Origin: Natronohydrobacter sp.
GTDB taxonomy: Bacteria > Pseudomonadota > Alphaproteobacteria > Rhodobacterales > Rhodobacteraceae
Reading direction: 5' to 3'
Length of the DNA stretch: 9,639 nucleotides
Assembly (NCBI GenBank): GCA_007117255.1
Contig: SKGU01000213.1
Span: 1 to 9,639, forward strand
Position numbers and translations under genes: made by a program. Below are positions 1-6,372 of this stretch, one piece after another (position 1 is the stretch's first letter; each line of letters begins with the position of its first letter). The notes below the pieces were generated by a model. The model saw nothing but the letters and a program-made list of their open reading frames with translations. It was not told the DNA's origin and made no database searches.

Positions 1-692
1 ACTAGGTTGATGCCGGGATCGCGCTGAAGCAGGTTCTCCATCGCGGTGCGGCCACCTTCTTCATTCCCGTTTGTAACATCACTTCCAACAATTCTGGGAT
101 CTTCTTCATCACCAATACGGGTGGGGTCTTTAATATCGATCCCGAAGCCTGACATGAAGCCCTGATTGCGAAGATAATCGACCGAAATCTGGCTTGCATT
201 GAGATCCAGCGTAGCAATTTTTGCATTGGCCGCGTCATCGCCCATAGCAGCGCGGGCCCATTCCCCAATCAGGACGCCCGCTTGAAAGTTGTCAGTTGCA
301 AAGGTGGAGTCGGCCGCATCCGCTGGCTCCAATGGAGTATCGAGCATGATGACCAGAACGCCGTTTTCACGCGCCTGGGTCACTGCCGGAACAAGCGCGC
401 GACTGTCATTCGGGGTCAGTAGGATACCACTGACACCAGCGGCAACACAGCTTTCGATTGCCGCGATCTGGGTTTCGACATCGCCATCAAGACGACCTGC
501 ATGAGTTTGCAATGCGATTCCGTGTTCTGCCGCTGCAGCCTGCGCGCCTTCGCGCATTTTGACAAAGAACGGATTGGTGTCTGTTTTGGTAATCAAGCAT
601 GCGCCAGTTTCGGCGATTGCGGGGCTGGCAAGAAGCGCTGTGCCGGCAGCGGCACCCATCAGGGTCATCTTCAGTCCGGACTTAAGTTTCAT
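1..692 (-). CDS. frcB: Fructose-type sugar ABC transporter substrate-binding protein, 3' end outside window
   Basis: This periplasmic sugar-binding protein of the ribose/fructose class (Peripla_BP_4) would deliver sugar to a membrane ABC importer. The frame starts at ATG 692-690 and stays open to the left edge, giving 230 whole codons. A strong ribosome site (GGGAGGAA) precedes the ATG. Residues 1-27 form a signal peptide with a basic start, a hydrophobic core and an ASPAIA cleavage site. The mature protein begins with ACLITKTDTNPFFVKMREGA (residues 31-50), followed by LDTPLEPADAADSTFATDNF (117-136) and DPRIVGSDVTNGNEEGGR (198-215). From memory these blocks closely match Sinorhizobium FrcB, a fructose/mannose/ribose-binding protein. 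About 230 of an expected 330-340 residues are present. In rhizobia the permease, ATPase and kinase genes (frcC, frcA, frcK) follow, and here they would lie beyond the left edge. The exact sugar is inferred from resemblance. Confidence 0.88.
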   Translation of the reverse strand, partial: MKLKSGLKMTLMGAAAGTALLASPAIAETGACLITKTDTNPFFVKMREGAQAAAAEHGIALQTHAGRLDGDVETQIAAIESCVAAGVSGILLTPNDSRALVPAVTQARENGVLVIMLDTPLEPADAADSTFATDNFQAGVLIGEWARAAMGDDAANAKIATLDLNASQISVDYLRNQGFMSGFGIDIKDPTRIGDEEDPRIVGSDVTNGNEEGGRTAMENLLQRDPGINL

Positions 693-847
693 CTGGTTCC
701 TCCCAAGAGCTTTGCGCAGCCCTCCAATGGCCGCGATGATGAACAGAAACGGCAGAATCAGCGCCCTGTCAATAACTAAATCACTTTTATTTACTATTGA
801 CAGGCTTTCGATTGCTGGCCATTTCTGAATGCCAAGCAAGGTGAATC
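693..847. promoter_or_regulatory. Divergent frcB/frcR promoter-operator region
   Basis: This 155-base gap separates two divergent genes and must hold both promoters. It contains a perfect 10-bp inverted repeat, CCTGTCAATA at 765-774 and TATTGACAGG at 795-804, around an AT-rich 20-base spacer. The match continues imperfectly inward (TAAAT / ATTTA, offset by one base). TTGACA lies inside each arm: on the plus strand at 797-802 facing frcR, and on the minus strand at 772-767 facing frcB. No good -10 box is visible at 16-18 bases from either one. The layout fits a ROK repressor bound over both -35 regions, controlling the sugar operon and itself. The repeat is seen directly; the role is inferred. 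Confidence 0.6.
765..804. repeat. 10-bp inverted repeat, candidate ROK operator
   Basis: Perfect arms CCTGTCAATA and TATTGACAGG are separated by 20 bases, so arm centres are about 30 bases (three helical turns) apart. That spacing could let two dimers or a tetramer bind one face of the DNA. The spacer is AT-rich, and AT-rich operators are common for ROK regulators such as NagC and Mlc. The repeat could also reflect only the two back-to-back -35 hexamers it contains. Confidence 0.55.
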
Positions 848-2080
848 ATGTCCGACACCCCAGATCAGCGGCAACTGCCCCACACAATGCGCGGCTCTAA
901 CCAGTCGGGCCTTAGGGCTTGGAATGAAAGGCTTTTGTTCACGTTGCTGCACCGAAACGGCGCCATGCCAAAGGCAGACATCGCCCGCGTCACCGGCCTG
1001 TCAGCGCAGACAGTCTCGGTCATCATCCGCGCTCTGGAACAAGACGGCTTTCTGACAAAAGGCGAACCTGTGCGCGGGCGTATCGGGCAGCCTTCGGTGC
1101 CTATGTCTCTTGCCGCAGACGGAGCCTTCTTCCTTGGCCTCAAGATAGGACGACGTTCCAGCGAAATGATCCTGATAGATTTTCACGGATCAATTCGCGG
1201 AAGAATCGTGCGCCGCCATGACTGGCCAGAACCAGAGGCAGCCCGTGAATTTGCGCTGAGCGCCGCACATGAACTGGTGCAACGACTTCCGAAACCTCAC
1301 CGCGAACGGGTGGCGGGCCTTGGTATCGCACAACCGTTCCAGCTTTGGGACTGGTCGTCATCGCTTGGCGCACCTCAGATGATCATGGATCACTGGCGGG
1401 GTGCAGATCTTTGCGGTGATCTGAGCCAAGCCTTGCCGTATCCGGTTTTCATGCGCAATGATGCAAGTGCTGCCTGCGGGGCAGAGCTGGTTTTCGGCCG
1501 AACCGACCTGCCGCGGGACTTTGTTTATTTCTACATTGGCTTCTTCATTGGCGGCGGCGTCGTATTGAACGGGACACTGCATACAGGCGAAAGCGGCAAT
1601 TCAGGAGCACTCGGCTCAATGCCGATCCGGGCACCCGATGGTAAAAGGGTACAGTTGATAGAATTGGCTTCAATTTATGGTCTTGAAAAACGGCTGACAA
1701 CTTCGGGACTTGACCCTGACCTGCCATGGCAAGACCCGAATAGCTGGCCCATCCCGGACGACATCATCACCGAATGGCTGGAAAATACCGCCGAAGCCAT
1801 TGCACAGGCCACAGTCGCCTGTCTTGCGGTTATTGACTTCAAAGCCGTGGTTATCGATGGCTGGTTTCCCGCGGTCATTCGAGACAAGTTGCTGACAATG
1901 GTGCAAACAGCGACGCTGCGACAGGAATTTGCCGGTCTGACACCACCTGCAATAAGGGCCGGAAGCTTGGGGATCGACGCGCGCGCATTGGGCGCAGCTG
2001 CCTTGCCGTTGACAGACCGCTTTTTCATTGCTTCAGATGCAGGCTTCGGCAGCAGTCTTGCGCAAGATGCACTGCACTGA
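848..2080 (+). CDS. frcR: ROK-family transcriptional regulator next to frcB
   Basis: This 410-residue DNA-binding regulator has a normal length for the NagC/XylR branch of the ROK family and probably senses a sugar or sugar phosphate. An N-terminal winged helix-turn-helix spans roughly residues 25-80 (AMPKADIARVTGLSAQTVSV, 39-58, then a GRIGQPSVP wing at 77-85). A ROK fold follows from about residue 90 to 395, with MRNDASAACGAELVFGR (202-218) and GFFIGGGVVLNG (231-242). The catalytic and zinc features of ROK sugar kinases look lost. The DxGGT phosphate-binding loop is replaced by LKIGRRSSE (98-106), the usual GEIGHM reads GALGSM (253-258), and no CxCGxxGC cluster follows. It is therefore a regulator rather than a kinase. 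ATG 848 follows an AAGGTGA site. Divergence from frcB matches rhizobial frcR; the symbol rests on that context and family. Confidence 0.85.
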   Translation: MSDTPDQRQLPHTMRGSNQSGLRAWNERLLFTLLHRNGAMPKADIARVTGLSAQTVSVIIRALEQDGFLTKGEPVRGRIGQPSVPMSLAADGAFFLGLKIGRRSSEMILIDFHGSIRGRIVRRHDWPEPEAAREFALSAAHELVQRLPKPHRERVAGLGIAQPFQLWDWSSSLGAPQMIMDHWRGADLCGDLSQALPYPVFMRNDASAACGAELVFGRTDLPRDFVYFYIGFFIGGGVVLNGTLHTGESGNSGALGSMPIRAPDGKRVQLIELASIYGLEKRLTTSGLDPDLPWQDPNSWPIPDDIITEWLENTAEAIAQATVACLAVIDFKAVVIDGWFPAVIRDKLLTMVQTATLRQEFAGLTPPAIRAGSLGIDARALGAAALPLTDRFFIASDAGFGSSLAQDALH

Positions 2081-2222
2081 TTTCTGCAACTGAAAACACC
2101 GGGTTTATTGTAGCCCCTGCTGTACACAGCATTGTCAGACATTCGCAAAAGCACGACCAACTATCTGAAAAGCGCATACAGGCAGGCGACGCGCATGCGC
2201 CCCCTGCCTTGGTTCTTGCCGA
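2081..2222. terminator. Convergent gap with bidirectional terminator-like stem
   Basis: The ROK gene and the NCS2 permease gene end facing each other across 142 bases. A stem is formed by AGGCAGG at 2180-2186 and CCTGCCT at 2203-2209. The 10-base palindrome GCGCATGCGC (2191-2200) sits inside it and can extend the hairpin across a small internal loop. On the plus strand a T-containing stretch follows (TTGGTTCTT, 2209-2217), but there is no clean T-run on either side. A weaker hairpin, TGCTG/CAGCA with a TACA loop, lies near 2119-2133. No gene is visible here. Confidence 0.45.
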
Positions 2223-3812
2223 TTATTCTGCAGGTCTGGTCTGTTCCGGTGCCGTATCAGAACTTTCGTCATCTGCGCGCTCGCAACTGCGGCTCTGCAC
2301 CCGCGGATATATCAGCAGAAACGCCGCCGTTATGATGTATCCAGCCGTTATGCCATTTATTTCGGGCCAATGAAGCCCCGGCGCATGGATGATCCCGACC
2401 ATGGACATTGCGGCAGCGGCAGCGGCAAAGCCGCCTGCATTCACAAAACGCCCGTCAATCACGCTCGCGACGATCGCCCCCCAGATCAACCCGGTCAGGA
2501 TCGCACCTTGCGACAACGCCAGGTGCCCGACAAAGGGGACGCCCTCCATTGTCAGGGCGGCAGTCAGGGCCGGATCGCCGAGCGCCAGCATCCCGGTTGC
2601 ACCTGTCGCAGCGAGGGCCCCGGCCAGTGCCGCCCACTGGATCAGCAGAAAGGCAGAAACATGCGGCATCATGGCTATGGTGATCGCCGCCATATGTTCG
2701 TTTTTAACCGAATGCGCGGTGTTGGTGATCAGGCTAAGTGCAACAAATACCAGCACCGGCGCAGCGGCGGCGACAGGGATCAGGTTGTTGAGAAAGGCCA
2801 GCAAGCCAAAAAATGCCCCTATTGGAATGACCGCGGCCACCCCGATGATATAGCCGGCATGTGCCCCGATCCGCTTATAGGCAGGATGGCCGATATACGC
2901 TGTGGTCGGGAAAGGAGAGCCGAAAAGCGCGCCAATCATAGTGCCCGCACCATCGGTGAGTTGACAGACAGCCACCGGATAACTGTCACCCGCAGCCTCG
3001 GCGGATTCGACGTTATTCATGGTTTCGATGAAGTTGTATATTTGCACCGGAACCAGAACCAGGAACAATTCCGGATTCGCAAACAGATGCTGGATACCTG
3101 CAGCAAGATCACCAAAATATGGCATTGGTGGATAGAAGCCCACACCTTCCGCTGAGATTGTCGCCTGCCCTGTGATCAGTGCGACCACTGTACCGACGAC
3201 AAGCGCCAACAGACCCGCCGGAACATTTCCCGGCAACCGAAACCGGCCCACCAGGCCCCAAAGAATGATAATCAGCGACGCAAATCCGATAAACGGATTC
3301 TCGAAGATCGTCGCAAGTGGCACAGTGCCGATAAAGACAAGCGCAATCCCGCAAAGCGTGCCTAACATCCCTGCGCGGGGCGTGACTCGCTTCAGGAACG
3401 GCCCAACAACTGCACCAAGCGCGGCAACGATCCCGCCCATGAAACCGGCCCCGATACCGACCTGCCAAGCCAGCAAGGCATCATTTGTGGCCCAGTATAT
3501 CGGGCCAATAACCCCAAACAGGTAGACGAACATCACAGGTGTCGAGATACCATAAGGCAGGGCAGTCACGTCGCGCCCGGTTTTGTTGGCCACATGGCGG
3601 GCCAGCACCACATAGACAGCGATCCCCGCGATAATGGCCACTGCTGCGCCGGGCACAATTCGGCCATAGACGATTTCCGCTGGCATCTGAAAGACGAACT
3701 GACAGATACCCGCCAGTACCATCAGGTTGATAAGATTGTCGGTGAACAATGCCCAGAAAGCACTGAAATCCCCGCGCGAGACAAGCCGGTAAGGCATTCC
3801 CTCTGTCCGCAT
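2223..3812 (-). CDS. NCS2-type (xanthine/uracil family) permease
   Basis: This 529-residue integral inner-membrane protein has about 12-14 hydrophobic segments and belongs to the nucleobase-cation symporter-2 superfamily by its overall pattern. Recognisable blocks are FTDNLINLMVLAG (23-35), TALPYGISTPVMF (83-95), the acidic motif ETMNNVESAEAAGD (263-276) in the position of the substrate-binding E..GD region, and FGSPFPTTAYIGHPAYKR (297-314), like the NCS2 helix-break segment. The last 25 or so residues are polar and probably cytoplasmic. The frame is open upstream to 4160. ATG 3812 is preferred because GGAGGAAA sits seven bases before it, and because the protein before it is basic and unlike a membrane protein. 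ATG 3836, in frame, is an alternative adding eight residues. The substrate is not readable; purines or pyrimidines are typical of the family, but this subgroup is little studied. It lies downstream of the Tm-1/SRPBCC operon on the same strand. Confidence 0.85.
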   Translation of the reverse strand: MRTEGMPYRLVSRGDFSAFWALFTDNLINLMVLAGICQFVFQMPAEIVYGRIVPGAAVAIIAGIAVYVVLARHVANKTGRDVTALPYGISTPVMFVYLFGVIGPIYWATNDALLAWQVGIGAGFMGGIVAALGAVVGPFLKRVTPRAGMLGTLCGIALVFIGTVPLATIFENPFIGFASLIIILWGLVGRFRLPGNVPAGLLALVVGTVVALITGQATISAEGVGFYPPMPYFGDLAAGIQHLFANPELFLVLVPVQIYNFIETMNNVESAEAAGDSYPVAVCQLTDGAGTMIGALFGSPFPTTAYIGHPAYKRIGAHAGYIIGVAAVIPIGAFFGLLAFLNNLIPVAAAAPVLVFVALSLITNTAHSVKNEHMAAITIAMMPHVSAFLLIQWAALAGALAATGATGMLALGDPALTAALTMEGVPFVGHLALSQGAILTGLIWGAIVASVIDGRFVNAGGFAAAAAAMSMVGIIHAPGLHWPEINGITAGYIITAAFLLIYPRVQSRSCERADDESSDTAPEQTRPAE

Positions 3813-3816
3813 TGCG

Positions 3817-3870
3817 TTTCCTCCGTGGTTTGCCATGTGGCAGCACTCCCCGCGTGCCACCTCCTCCCTC
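3817..3870 (-). promoter_or_regulatory. Permease leader with two Shine-Dalgarno-like sites and competing hairpins
   Basis: On the transcribed (minus) strand, reading toward the permease, the leader holds GGGAGGAGGTGG (about 3868-3857), a near-perfect anti-16S match lying too far (about 20 bases) from the first ATG (3836). The used site is GGAGGAAA (3824-3817). Between them are three alternating complementary pentamers: TGGCA (3859-3855), TGCCA (3842-3838) and TGGCA (3835-3831). The middle one can pair with either neighbour, giving two mutually exclusive hairpins just upstream of the working ribosome site. Any regulatory use is inference. Confidence 0.3.
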
Positions 3871-4601
3871 AAACGACGCGACACCGCGCCATATTCTCGC
3901 GCGGGGCACGAGCACTGGTTTGCACCCTTGGCAGTCCGGCTGCGGAAATGGCCCGGCACATGCCTGGCCGAGTTGCGATCATGCCCTGAATGACACCGCG
4001 CACCGCTGACGCTCTGCTGCCGCCGCATGTCGCGATGCCTACCAGCTGCGCTCCCACACGAATGCAGGCGATATCTGCACGGTCCATTGGCGAGCTCTGC
4101 CAGGACTTCAAATACCGCTACACGCCGGATGATGGCCGGCAATGCTCTCAAGATGGGCACATTTCAGCGCCGTACTTCGGTGTTCTCACACAAAAGCCGG
4201 GTCATGTTGCTAAGGGCCGTCATTTCTCCTGCAGCACGGCCAGTGGCCAGAGTTTCTCCGCATTGGACCTTGACACAAAAATCACTTTCAAAAAATTCAT
4301 GGAGTTGGACAGACTATTTCAACGCTTTGTTGAAAGTTTCGGGCTTACGCCATGCACCGGTCGTTCTGACTGTCGGCATGCTGGTTGGCGGTTGTTGCTT
4401 TCCAGCATTCGTATTCTGGCCGACAAGCCTGACCTGATCGCCCTGCGCATTACATATCTGCGCGCTCGCAATTTCGTATGCAGTGCATTCAATGACGGGA
4501 TGACCAACACCCACTGGCGCTGAAAACGCACCCGATTGGGTGGATGCCGATTCCGCTCTGGCCCGATACCACGCGGCCGCGATACCAAGGAGCGAGTGCA
4601 C
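3871..4601 (-). other. Stretch without a convincing intact gene; possible decayed gene
   Basis: Between the SRPBCC and permease genes no frame gives a recognisable intact protein. On the minus strand a frame begins with GTG at 4601, directly after the SRPBCC stop codon (TAG then GTG), and runs 95 codons to TAG (4316-4314). The same frame then passes a TGA (4163-4161) and continues in frame with the permease. A shift of frame near 4090 gives a stretch ending at TGA 3871-3869 (ADIACIRVGAQLVGIATCGG, then AVRGVIQGM and AISAAGLPRVQTSA). That stretch looks protein-like and faintly recalls Asp/Glu-racemase-type folds. This could be the remains of a gene broken by stops and a frameshift, or chance reading in GC-rich DNA. 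The region must also hold any separate promoter for the permease. A perfect 7-bp hairpin (TTTCAAC/GTTGAAA, 4317-4335) lacks a T-run, so it is not a clear terminator. Plus-strand frames here resemble nothing known. Confidence 0.3.
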
Positions 4602-5516
4602 CTACCGTTTCAGTTGCGCGTCAAGCGTATCAAAAGCTTTCTGAAAAACGTTCTCATGAACGTTCGGGATCAGATCCAGATCATCCTCTGGCGTAGCGGT
4701 CCAATCAGCGGTCCAGACTGCAAAGGTTTGATCACGGTCAGTCAAAGGAAACAGCCGCGCCCCGGCATGGTAGTTCAGCCAAGGCATCGGACTTTTCAGT
4801 ATCCGGTAGCGAAAGGCGTGGTCATGATCCGAAAGGCACGTCAGTTGCTCGTGCAACTGCCCATCACCGAAGATGAAGTCGCGCACACCAGACACCTTGT
4901 CAGACCGAACACCTTCTATCATTGCCATAGATGGGATATCCGCGTGCCAGTGTTTCATCCCCGCGAAATCCCGCATTTTCGCCCAGACATCTGCCAGAGG
5001 CGCGCGGATCACACTTGAGGTAAAGACCTTCGCGGGCCGCAACCCCTGCCAGCGCGCATCTGCAACCGGCGGCGCAGGCTGGAGTGCGACGTACTCGCCC
5101 AACGCGCGCAATCCGTTTGCGAAAACTTCGTTCGAGATCAAGGCAGAGTATGTTCCGATATCCTCTGCCGCTTCGTCGAAACTGGCGTGCCAGCGCACAA
5201 ATGTGGTGTTGCCGTTGGTGACCGGGATTAACTGCAGCACAGCAACATAGTTTTGCACTGGAAACGCCGGGGTCTCGAAATTGTAGCGCAACACATAACG
5301 GCTGTCGTCCAGTTCCAGCAAACGCTCGCGCACGAATGTGCCGTCGGCAAGATGAAAAGCTCGAATGCAGCCCACACTGTCCGCATCGCGCCCGTCCTCA
5401 ACCTTGCTATCGGTCACAGCGGGATTCCAGTCCGGCATTGCGTTGAAATCGCGCAGAACCGACCAGACCTGTTCCACAGGTGCCGCGATGATTGTTGTCG
5501 CCAATGCTTCAGCCAT
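4602..5516 (-). CDS. Tandem SRPBCC-domain protein
   Basis: This 304-residue soluble protein, with no signal peptide, consists of two SRPBCC (START/Bet v1-like, polyketide cyclase/dehydrase) domains at about residues 1-145 and 162-304. The halves align to each other: TTIIAAPVEQVWSVLRDFNA (7-26) with SSVIRAPLADVWAKMRDFAG (167-186), then MPDWNPA with MKHWHAD, HLADGTFVRERL with IFGDGQLHEQL, LRYNFETPAFPVQNY with FRYRILKSPMPWLNY, and FVRWHASF with FAVWTADW. Such domains bind hydrophobic or aromatic small molecules in a deep cavity; some are enzymes and some are carriers or sensors. ATG 5516 has an excellent site (GAGGAGGGA) that overlaps the stop of the preceding gene, whose end is only 10 bases away, so translation is probably coupled. 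Linkage to the Tm-1-like pair and an ABC importer suggests it handles the same imported compound. The ligand is unknown. Confidence 0.88.
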   Translation of the reverse strand: MAEALATTIIAAPVEQVWSVLRDFNAMPDWNPAVTDSKVEDGRDADSVGCIRAFHLADGTFVRERLLELDDSRYVLRYNFETPAFPVQNYVAVLQLIPVTNGNTTFVRWHASFDEAAEDIGTYSALISNEVFANGLRALGEYVALQPAPPVADARWQGLRPAKVFTSSVIRAPLADVWAKMRDFAGMKHWHADIPSMAMIEGVRSDKVSGVRDFIFGDGQLHEQLTCLSDHDHAFRYRILKSPMPWLNYHAGARLFPLTDRDQTFAVWTADWTATPEDDLDLIPNVHENVFQKAFDTLDAQLKR

Positions 5517-5526
5517 GAGTCCCTCC

Positions 5527-6372
5527 TCAGAAGGTTAGTGCTTTGAAAGCACGGGTGGTTTCGCTCAGCGCGATTTCGGTGGGCAGGCGTTCCATTGAAC
5601 TGGCCCCATAAAACCCATGGCAATGGCGTGCACTGCGCAGAACATAAGACGCATCTTCTGGCGTGGCGATAGGACCACCATGGCAGATGATCAGGATATC
5701 CGGGCGCACCTGCAATGCGGCTTCGCCCCATGAATCGATATCCTTCACGCAATCCTCCAGCGACCGGACAGTTTCGGCACCAATCGTCCCGCCAGAGGTC
5801 AGGCCCATATGCATCACCAGAATATCCGCCCCGGCTTCGGCCATCGCAACTGCCTCGGCGGCGGAAAAGACATAGGGCGTGGTCAACATATCACGTTCGC
5901 GTGCCATGCGGATCATGTCCACCTCCAGCGCATAGCTCATCCCGGTCTCTTCCAGATTCTGTCGGAACACCCCGTCGATCAGCCCCACAGTCGGGAAATT
6001 CTGCACCCCGGCAATCCCCATCGCCTTCAGCCGGTCCAGATGCTGCTCCATCATCACGAAAGGATCGGTTCCGTTCACACCGGCCAGAACCGGCGTGTTA
6101 CGCACGACCGGCAAGACCTCGCGCGCCATGTCGACCACTATTTCGTTGGCATTCCCATAAGCCAGCAAGCCCGCGAGAGATCCGCGCCCCGCCATCCGGT
6201 AGCGCCCGGAATTATAAATCACGATCAGATCGATCCCGCCGCTTTCCTCGCTCTTGGCAGAAAGCCCGGTCCCGGCCCCACCTCCGATAATCGGAATGCG
6301 TTGTGCAGCCATATCCTGAAAACGGCGCATCAGCGTCGCGCGGTCACGATGAGGATTTCGGATCTGGGTCAT
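5527..6372 (-). CDS. PEP-hydrolase-like TIM-barrel protein (Tm-1 C-terminal half)
   Basis: This 281-residue cytoplasmic protein of the phosphoenolpyruvate hydrolase-like family (PF09370) has a TIM-barrel fold. Characteristic blocks are IPIIGGGAGTGLSAKSEESG (26-45), IDLIVIYNSGRYRMAGRGSL (47-66), GVNGTDPF (98-105), GVQNFPTVGLIDG (122-134), MHMGLTSGGTIGAE (187-200), ICHGGPIATPED (229-240) and FYGASSMERLP (254-264). The glycine-rich strand ends and the MHMG, CHGG and GASS segments fit the phosphate-binding side of a barrel. Full length for the family. Its ATG overlaps the stop of the upstream Tm-1-like gene by four bases (ATGA). The family is known as the C-terminal part of the plant antiviral protein Tm-1, and the enzymatic label has weak experimental support. 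The true reaction is unknown; a role in processing the compound brought in by the linked transporter is inference. Confidence 0.9.
   Translation of the reverse strand: MTQIRNPHRDRATLMRRFQDMAAQRIPIIGGGAGTGLSAKSEESGGIDLIVIYNSGRYRMAGRGSLAGLLAYGNANEIVVDMAREVLPVVRNTPVLAGVNGTDPFVMMEQHLDRLKAMGIAGVQNFPTVGLIDGVFRQNLEETGMSYALEVDMIRMARERDMLTTPYVFSAAEAVAMAEAGADILVMHMGLTSGGTIGAETVRSLEDCVKDIDSWGEAALQVRPDILIICHGGPIATPEDASYVLRSARHCHGFYGASSMERLPTEIALSETTRAFKALTF

Noticed and set aside
3813..4160. N-terminal extension of the permease frame up to 4160.
   Set aside because: The added 116 residues are basic and unlike a membrane transporter, and a strong ribosome site marks the start at 3812.
4317..4335. Perfect 7-bp hairpin TTTCAAC/GTTGAAA with a GCTTT loop, considered as the terminator of the SRPBCC operon.
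   Set aside because: The stem is AT-rich and has no T-run after it on either strand, so intrinsic termination is unlikely.
3990..4523. A 177-codon open frame on the plus strand.
   Set aside because: Its translation has no recognisable domain, is rich in Cys, Arg and His as out-of-frame GC-rich DNA tends to be, and no good ribosome site was seen.
4564..4587. Direct repeat CGATACCA twice, with a GC-only palindrome (including GCGGCCGC) overlapping the gap between the copies.
   Set aside because: Only two 8-bp copies, just downstream of the SRPBCC stop. No third copy or mobile-element context was seen, so it is probably chance.
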